NCBI GenBank assembly: GCA_965229005.1
Contig: CBDDIP010000002.1
Location: 1,550,001 to 1,614,000, forward strand
DNA: 64,000 bases
Source of the DNA: CBDDIP01 sp965229005
Lineage (GTDB): Bacteria; Actinomycetota; Acidimicrobiia; Acidimicrobiales; Ilumatobacteraceae
Direction of reading: 5' to 3'
The first letter of the stretch is position 1. Every line of letters begins with the position of its first letter. Both the position numbers and the translations under genes were made by a program. Below, in pieces: positions 59,701-64,000 of this stretch. A model generated the notes under the pieces. That model saw only the letters and a program-made list of their open reading frames with translations. It was not told the origin of the DNA and made no database searches.

Positions 59701-60073
59701 TGTGGAGGGTTTCGCGCCCGCCCAGGTGGACCTGAAATCCTCCGCTCCTCTGGAGTGGAGGCTTTCGAGCCCGCCCGGGTGCGCGTGAAACCCTCCGCTC
59801 CCGCAGTGCGGAGGGTTTGGTGCTCGCCCGGGTGGGCGTGAAACCCTCCACTCCCGCAGTGCGGAGGGTTTGGTGCTCGCCCGGGTGCGCGTGAAACCCT
59901 CCGCTCCCGCAGTGCGGAGGGTTTGGTGCTCGCCCGGGTGCGCGTGAAACCCTCCACTCCCGCAGCGCGGAGGGTTTCGTGCTCGCCCGGGTGCGCGTGA
60001 AACCCTCCACTCCCGCAGCGCGGAGGGTTTCGTGCTCGCCCGGGTGGACCTGAAACCCTCCACTCCCGCAGCG
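59701..60073. repeat. Palindromic 53-bp repeat array 2 (7 units)
   Basis: Seven head-to-tail units with a strict 53-bp period (unit anchors at 59703, 59756, 59809, 59862, 59915, 59968 and 60021), each GGAGGGTTT ... AAACCCTCC with an inner CGCCCGGGTG core and the spacer ACTCCCGCAGTG. A degenerate partial unit follows up to the AbiEi-type stop codon. It fills the 430-bp gap between that gene and mfd; no gene is credible here. Confidence 0.9.
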
Positions 60074-60086
60074 TCAGGCCCTCCAC

Positions 60087-61040
60087 TCAGGCGCTGGGTC
60101 GGTTGAGCCGGGCGATCTCGAGGCAGCGCAGGTCGTACAGGTGATGGAGCTCGTCGAGCGTGCTGTCGAGATCGAGCAGGTCGAGCTTCGTCACTCGGTC
60201 GATCTGCCAGCCGAGCTGGCGAGCCTGCCGATCGCGCTGCCTGTCGCGTGCACCGCCGAGCTCGCCGAAGTGATCGGGATGCGCGTCGATCTCGATGCCC
60301 CATCGGATCGAGGGCACGCTCAGATCGAGTCGAGCTCTCGTCCCGTTCGGAAGGTCCAGCCACGTCGTCTGCGCTTCGACTGGGATGCCGCGAGCGCGCA
60401 GCGGGATCGCCAGCTCGACCTCTCGGTGCGACTCCAATGCACCGCCGGGCAACCGCTGCGCCAGCGTCGCGACGAACTGTGCCGATCCAGGCCGGGCGGG
60501 ATGGACGAGTCGTCGCCCGGCGACGATCAGCGCGGCGATGCCACATCGCTTCTCGAACAGGATCTGCTCGACGACGGAGGCATGAGCGAGGGGGTCGAGA
60601 TCTACGGCGAGATCGAACGCCAGACGCCATGGCGAGGCGATGTTGATCCCGTCGGCGCGGTGCTGGACGTCGGACCGATCGAACTTGCGCGTCTGGCGAA
60701 CGGCCACGCCATCGATCACGAGCTCGCTTCCGTGCGGGACCGCCAGTTGGATCAACCCATCGTCGACGGGCATGCGCCGCAACGACGTCAACCGTCCTCC
60801 AGCGGGACCGGTGATGAACGAGATCGGATGTGCGGCGCAGAGGCCGACGCATCTCGCGCCCAAGGTGTCCGGTGCGGAGGCGATGCGAAACACGCCGCGA
60901 TGGATCGGCAGGAACGCGTGGGCTGCGACGAGGCGTTCCCATGCTCGGCGGCTCACACCGAGCGACCGAAGCGTGGCGACGGTGATCACGCCGTGGTGCT
61001 CGGACAACCAGGTCCAGACGGCGGGCGGCAACGAGTGCAT
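60087..61040 (-). CDS. AbiEi-type HTH protein with DUF559/Vsr-like nuclease domain
   Basis: 317 aa from the ATG at 61040, set by a strong GGAGG five bases upstream. The N-terminus (GVITVATLRSLGVSRRAWERLV) matches the AbiEi-antitoxin-type winged helix, followed by VFRIASAPDTLGARCVGL. The C-terminal third (RWGIEIDAHPDHFGELGGARDR, then RQARQLGWQIDRVTKLD) resembles DUF559/Vsr nucleases with an Asp/Glu-Asp core. No toxin gene is adjacent. The gene lies between repeat arrays 2 and 3. Function unknown; DNA cleavage or binding is likely. Confidence 0.75.
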   Translation of the reverse strand: MHSLPPAVWTWLSEHHGVITVATLRSLGVSRRAWERLVAAHAFLPIHRGVFRIASAPDTLGARCVGLCAAHPISFITGPAGGRLTSLRRMPVDDGLIQLAVPHGSELVIDGVAVRQTRKFDRSDVQHRADGINIASPWRLAFDLAVDLDPLAHASVVEQILFEKRCGIAALIVAGRRLVHPARPGSAQFVATLAQRLPGGALESHREVELAIPLRARGIPVEAQTTWLDLPNGTRARLDLSVPSIRWGIEIDAHPDHFGELGGARDRQRDRQARQLGWQIDRVTKLDLLDLDSTLDELHHLYDLRCLEIARLNRPSA

Positions 61041-61140
61041 GACTTCCTCCAAGGCGAGGTGGCAGTTCGGGGGAAGTCACCGCTGAGGATACCGAGCGAT
61101 CTGTAGCCGGGTCGGGGCATCCGGACACGGCCAATCGCTG

Positions 61141-61351
61141 GTGTGGAGGGTTTGGCGCTCGCCTGTGTTGGCCTGGAACCCTCCACGGGTTTGGTGTGGA
61201 GGGTTTGGCGCGCGCCCGGGTGGGCTTGAAGGCCTCCACTCACTCGGTGTGGAGGGTTTGGGGGGCGCTCGGGTGGGCTTGGAACCCTCCACTCCCTCGG
61301 TGTGGAGGGTTTGGGGTTCGCCCGGGTGGGCTTGGAAACCTCCGCGCCCAG
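61141..61351. repeat. Palindromic 53-bp repeat array 3 (4 units)
   Basis: Four units with the same 53-bp period (anchors at 61144, 61197, 61250 and 61303), each opening GTGTGGAGGGTTT and mostly ending AACCCTCC or a close variant. It lies upstream of the AbiEi-type gene and against the 3' end of pth. The units vary more than in array 2, so this copy looks older. Confidence 0.88.
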
Positions 61352-61355
61352 CTGG

Positions 61356-61937
61356 TCAGGGGGTGGGGCGGGTGTTGACCTGGTTCATGGCGGCGTCGGG
61401 GCCGCTGGTGATGATCAGCTCGACGGCGTCGGCGGCGAGCTGGACGGCGAGGTCGAACAGGTCGCGCTCTGCTTTGGGGAGCCTGGACAGCACGTGGTCG
61501 GCGCCCTGCTCCTTCGACCGCGGCTTGCCGATCCCGATCCGCACGCGCACGTAGTCCTGCGTGTGCAGGTGGGCGGTGATGCTGCGCAGCCCGTTGTTGC
61601 CGGCCAGCCCGCCACCGACCTTCACCCGTACGACACCGGGGGCGAGGTCGAGCTCGTCGTGCACGACCACCACATCGGCGGGCGACTCGATGCCGTGACG
61701 CTTCATCAGCGCCCGCACGGCCTGGCCGCTCTCGTTCATGTAGGTCGTCGGAAACGCCAGCACGATCGACTTGCCGCCGATGTGCGCGGTGGCCACGAGC
61801 GCTCGGTCGCGCCCGAGGCGCAGCGATTCACCAGCGCGTGACGCCAGCAGCTCGGCAGTGGCGGCACCGACGTTGTGGCGCGTGCCAACGTACTCCTTGC
61901 CCGGGTTGCCCAGGCCGACGATGAGAACGTCGGCCAT
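61356..61937 (-). CDS. pth: Peptidyl-tRNA hydrolase
   Basis: 193 aa, the normal size. VGLGNPGKEYVGTRHNVG carries the catalytic His, VVVHDELDL the Asp, and GGLAGNNGLRSI the Asn that contacts the tRNA; PTTYMNESG gives the second substrate-side motif. It frees tRNAs from dropped peptidyl-tRNA. Follows rplY by 23 bp in the usual actinobacterial order. Confidence 0.97.
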   Translation of the reverse strand: MADVLIVGLGNPGKEYVGTRHNVGAATAELLASRAGESLRLGRDRALVATAHIGGKSIVLAFPTTYMNESGQAVRALMKRHGIESPADVVVVHDELDLAPGVVRVKVGGGLAGNNGLRSITAHLHTQDYVRVRIGIGKPRSKEQGADHVLSRLPKAERDLFDLAVQLAADAVELIITSGPDAAMNQVNTRPTP

Positions 61938-61960
61938 CGGAGCTCAGCGCTGGAGCGTGG

Positions 61961-62611
61961 TCACTCGGCCGCGTCGGCGGCCGGCGCCTCGCCGGGCTCA
62001 CCCTCGCCGCCCTCGCCCTCGGCGGCTTCGGCCAGGTCGGCCTCGGCTTCCGCAGCGGAGGTGACCAGGATGGTGACGACCGGCATCTCCGGGTCGCCGT
62101 TGGCGGTGACGCCGGCCGGCATGGGGATGTCGGCCAGGCGGATGACGTCGCCGGGCTGCATGTCGGTGATGTCGATGACGAACTCGTTCGGCATCGTGTT
62201 CGGGGTGGTGGTGACCTCGATGGTGTCCACCGCCGGGTCGACCAGGCCGCCAGCGGCTGCGACGGCCTTGGACTCACCCTCGAGGCGCAACGGCACGTGG
62301 ACCGTGATCTCCTCGTTCATGTTGACCTGGAGGAAGTCGATGTGGCTGACGGTGCGCTTCACCGGGTGGCGCTGCAGCTCCTTGACGACGGCCGGGTACT
62401 TCTTGCCGTCGACCTCGAGCGAGAGCACGGTGTTCACGCCGGCCGGGCCACTGAGGGCCAGGCGCAGGTCGCGACGCTCCACGGACAGCGAGAGCGGGGT
62501 CATGCCGTGCCCGTAGAGGACGCCCGGGATGTTCCCTTCGGCGCGGAGGCGGCGAGATGCCGGGGAGCCGGTGCTGCGGCCGGACTGGGCGACGAGAGTG
62601 GTTTGCGACAT
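61961..62611 (-). CDS. rplY: 50S ribosomal protein L25, general stress (CTC) form
   Basis: 216 aa. N-terminal L25 domain (GSPASRRLRAEGNIPGVLYG) binding 5S rRNA and a C-terminal TL5/CTC domain (ITDMQPGDVIRLADIPMPAGV), then an acidic Ala/Glu tail of about 30 residues. The long form is usual outside enterobacteria. It shares the prs-rplY-pth run. Start ATG at 62611. Confidence 0.95.
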   Translation of the reverse strand: MSQTTLVAQSGRSTGSPASRRLRAEGNIPGVLYGHGMTPLSLSVERRDLRLALSGPAGVNTVLSLEVDGKKYPAVVKELQRHPVKRTVSHIDFLQVNMNEEITVHVPLRLEGESKAVAAAGGLVDPAVDTIEVTTTPNTMPNEFVIDITDMQPGDVIRLADIPMPAGVTANGDPEMPVVTILVTSAAEAEADLAEAAEGEGGEGEPGEAPAADAAE

Positions 62612-62740
62612 GACTGGGCCTCGACAGATCTTGGGGCAGGACGTTCGATGGAGCGGCGGGATCGGGTGATCCAGAACGGCTGTCGAGCTTATCGGGCCGC
62701 CCGGCGCAACCGCCACCCGCGTCCGCAGGCGCCCTGAACC

Positions 62741-62760
62741 GGATCGAACCGGATCGAACC
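62741..62760. repeat. Short tandem repeat
   Basis: GGATCGAACC occurs twice in a row just upstream of the prs stop codon side, in the 153-bp gap between rplY and prs. Read on the minus strand it looks like a tRNA T-loop (GGTTCGATCC), but no tRNA surrounds it. Confidence 0.5.
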
Positions 62761-62763
62761 AGG

Positions 62764-63753
62764 TCAGCCCTGGTTCTCGCCGCCGAAGATCTCGCTGACG
62801 CTGGCGTCGTCGAACACCGCGTTCAGCGCGTCGGCGATCAGCGGGGCGATGGACAGCACCTCGATCTTGTCGATCGCCTTCTCCGGCGGCAGCGGCAAGG
62901 TGTTGGTGAGCACGACGCGATCGATGCGCGAATTCTTCAACCGGTCCACGGCGGGCCCGCTGAGCACGCCGTGCGTGGCCATCGCCCACACCTCAGTGGC
63001 CCCGCGGTCGAGCAGCAGCTCGGCGGCGGAGACGATGGTCGATCCGCTGTCGATCATGTCGTCGGTGAGGATGCACAGGCGGCCTTCGACGTCGCCGATG
63101 ACCTCCTTGGCCTCGACGTGGTTGATCGTGCCCTTCGGCCGGCGCTTGTAGATGAAGGCGAGGTCGGCACCCTTGTCGTTGAGGTGCTGGGCCATGCGCT
63201 CGGCCACCTTGATGCGCCCGGCGTCAGGGGAGACGATGACCGGGTTCTCGGCGTGCTTGCGGATGTACTGCTCGAGCACCGGCGTTGCCGTGAGGTGATC
63301 GACCGGGCCTTCGAAGAAGCCCTGGATCTGACCGCTGTGCAGGTCGATGGAGACCATCCGCTTGGCGCCGGCGGCCTTGAACAGGTCGGCGATCAGACGG
63401 GCGGTGATCGGCTCGCGCCCTTCGGCCTTGCGGTCCTGGCGGGCGTAGCCGTAGAACGGGCACACGGCCGTGATCCGCTTCGCCGACGCGCGGTACGCGG
63501 CATCGATCATGATCAGTTGCTCCATGATGGAGTCGTTGATGCTGCGGCCGTCGCACCCGTAGTGGGTCTGCATGATGAACACGTCGCTGCCGCGGATGCT
63601 CTCGCCGAAACGAGGGCGCACCTCACCGTTGGCGAACTCGGCCAGGTTCGGGTGACCCAGCTCGACGCCGAGGTGCTCGGCCACTTCCACCGCCAGCGCC
63701 GGGTGCGTTCGCCCCGAGTAGAGCGACATGCGCTTGGTGGTGACCTTCTCCAT
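62764..63753 (-). CDS. prs: Ribose-phosphate pyrophosphokinase
   Basis: 329 aa from the ATG at 63753 (GGGGAGC upstream). ANGEVRPRFGESIRG, the flexible loop YARQDRKAEGREPIT, DLHSGQIQGFF and the PRPP loop LTDDMIDSGST are all intact. It makes PRPP for nucleotide, His and Trp synthesis. Just downstream of glmU, as in many actinobacteria. Confidence 0.97.
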   Translation of the reverse strand: MEKVTTKRMSLYSGRTHPALAVEVAEHLGVELGHPNLAEFANGEVRPRFGESIRGSDVFIMQTHYGCDGRSINDSIMEQLIMIDAAYRASAKRITAVCPFYGYARQDRKAEGREPITARLIADLFKAAGAKRMVSIDLHSGQIQGFFEGPVDHLTATPVLEQYIRKHAENPVIVSPDAGRIKVAERMAQHLNDKGADLAFIYKRRPKGTINHVEAKEVIGDVEGRLCILTDDMIDSGSTIVSAAELLLDRGATEVWAMATHGVLSGPAVDRLKNSRIDRVVLTNTLPLPPEKAIDKIEVLSIAPLIADALNAVFDDASVSEIFGGENQG

Positions 63754-63794
63754 CGTTGCTCCCCAGGATCTTTTCGGCCGGTGCTCGCTCAGCG

Positions 63795-64000
63795 TCAGTC
63801 GTCGGTGGGTGCAGTGTAGAACGGGCCGGTCACGACGGACCCAGCCACGGCACTGCCGGGTGGCAGGTGAGCGAACGGGCCGACTCGCGCACCGGCGCCG
63901 ATCTCGGCGTCGCGGCCGACCGTGTTCTCCACGAGGCAGTCGGCGCCGACCACGCAGTCGACGAGGCGCACGTCCGGCCCGACCTCGCACCCGTCACCGA
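63795..64000 (-). CDS. glmU: C-terminal end of a GlmU-type protein (5' part outside window), truncated acetyltransferase domain
   Basis: The last 68 residues are left-handed beta-helix repeats (VGPDVRLVDCVV, VENTVGRDAEIGAGARVGPF), which matches the first coils of the GlmU acetyltransferase domain, and glmU-prs is a normal gene pair. However the frame stops at about the position where full GlmU continues with LRPGT..., K..FVE and the catalytic His and Lys region; here it reads AHLPPGSAVAGSVVTGPFY and then ends. Only 41 bp separate it from prs, so the missing 120 or so residues are not encoded nearby. Confidence 0.7.
   Translation of the reverse strand, partial: GDGCEVGPDVRLVDCVVGADCLVENTVGRDAEIGAGARVGPFAHLPPGSAVAGSVVTGPFYTAPTDD

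Noticed and set aside
59658..60086. N-terminal extension of Mfd by about 143 residues
   Set aside because: The frame is open through the 53-bp repeat array only because the repeat is GC-rich and lacks stops in that frame; the encoded Pro/Arg/His-rich repeats match no Mfd, and the normal Mfd start is at 59657.
60087..61040. Complete AbiE toxin-antitoxin system
   Set aside because: Only an AbiEi-type N-terminal domain is seen; no AbiEii nucleotidyltransferase gene is adjacent.
59701..61351. CRISPR array
   Set aside because: The unit is about 40 bp with about 13-bp spacers that are themselves conserved, there are no unique spacers of normal length, and no cas genes are present.
62741..62760. 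tRNA gene on the minus strand
   Set aside because: Only the T-loop-like sequence GGTTCGATCC is present, duplicated in tandem; no acceptor stem, anticodon arm or D arm can be drawn around it.
1..64000. Prophage, integron or insertion sequence
   Set aside because: No integrase, transposase, phage structural gene or tRNA-linked attachment site was found; the accessory signals are limited to repeats and isolated genes.

Overview
The window is about 64 kb of high-GC DNA with dense coding, many GTG starts, frequent ATGA, GTGA and TGATG gene junctions, lipoproteins with clear lipoboxes and possible leaderless starts. The gene content (DUF501, FtsB-like, enolase, a YabN-type MazG, aerobic CO dehydrogenase-like genes, DtxR-like iron boxes) points to a free-living aerobic actinobacterium. 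My best guess is class Acidimicrobiia (Ilumatobacter-like); this is inferred from gene content and style, not from a marker-gene comparison. I saw no rRNA, tRNA, phage, integrase, transposase or CRISPR array.

Region by region. 1-2.1 kb: a BMP-type nucleoside/sugar ABC importer (lipoprotein and the start of its ATPase), separated by a strong hairpin. 2.2-6.8 kb: an SGNH/DUF459 protein, two crotonase-fold proteins, and small unknowns. 6.8-9.7 kb: a tightly overlapping operon of MobA-like, CoxG, DUF501, a shortened Ppx/GppA-like protein and an acetyltransferase. 10-14 kb: a secreted NlpC/P60 hydrolase, then a maturation set for molybdenum hydroxylases (MoxR, VWA, two XdhC-family proteins). 14-19.8 kb: a GlgX-like debranching enzyme, a DAO-type oxidoreductase, an SDR, a Dabb protein, a PIN-like protein and a PAP2 membrane phosphatase. 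19.9-23.7 kb: structural coxM, coxL and coxS, transcribed S-L-M, with the form II active-site motif. 23.7-26.8 kb: a zinc-type ABC importer divergent from a Fur/Zur repressor, with a palindrome between them. 26.9-33.5 kb: an AraC/VOC pair, a siroheme nitrite/sulfite reductase with DUF4202, a PadR/membrane-protein pair with a 23-bp operator, and small unknowns.

33.5-44.7 kb is an iron island: an FTR1 permease coupled to a HyuA-like protein and a lipoprotein, a ferritin-like protein, a thioredoxin-like ferredoxin, EfeO and EfeB, a FecB-like siderophore-binding lipoprotein, a class III aminotransferase, a TetR regulator and an alpha/beta hydrolase. Four related TTAGGC/GCCTAA palindromes sit at its promoters. 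44.7-47 kb holds a second, orphan form II CoxL. 48-64 kb is a housekeeping stretch (ftsB-like, eno, mazG, mfd, pth, rplY, prs, end of glmU), all on the minus strand apart from one membrane protein.

Two things stand out. An 890-residue protein (53520-56192) joins an intact Hsp70 ATPase domain, through a proline-rich linker and one membrane helix, to an extracellular solute-binding domain; it is followed by a SurA-like lipoprotein and looks like an undescribed transmembrane sensing or chaperone device. Second, a family of 53-bp-periodic palindromic repeats (13 units in three arrays at 38.1, 59.7 and 61.1 kb) flanks a gene for an AbiEi-HTH/DUF559 nuclease-like protein on both sides. Other notable items are a GlmU that lacks most of its acetyltransferase domain, a sulfite reductase with a full cysteine set in both halves, and a halved exopolyphosphatase-like protein.
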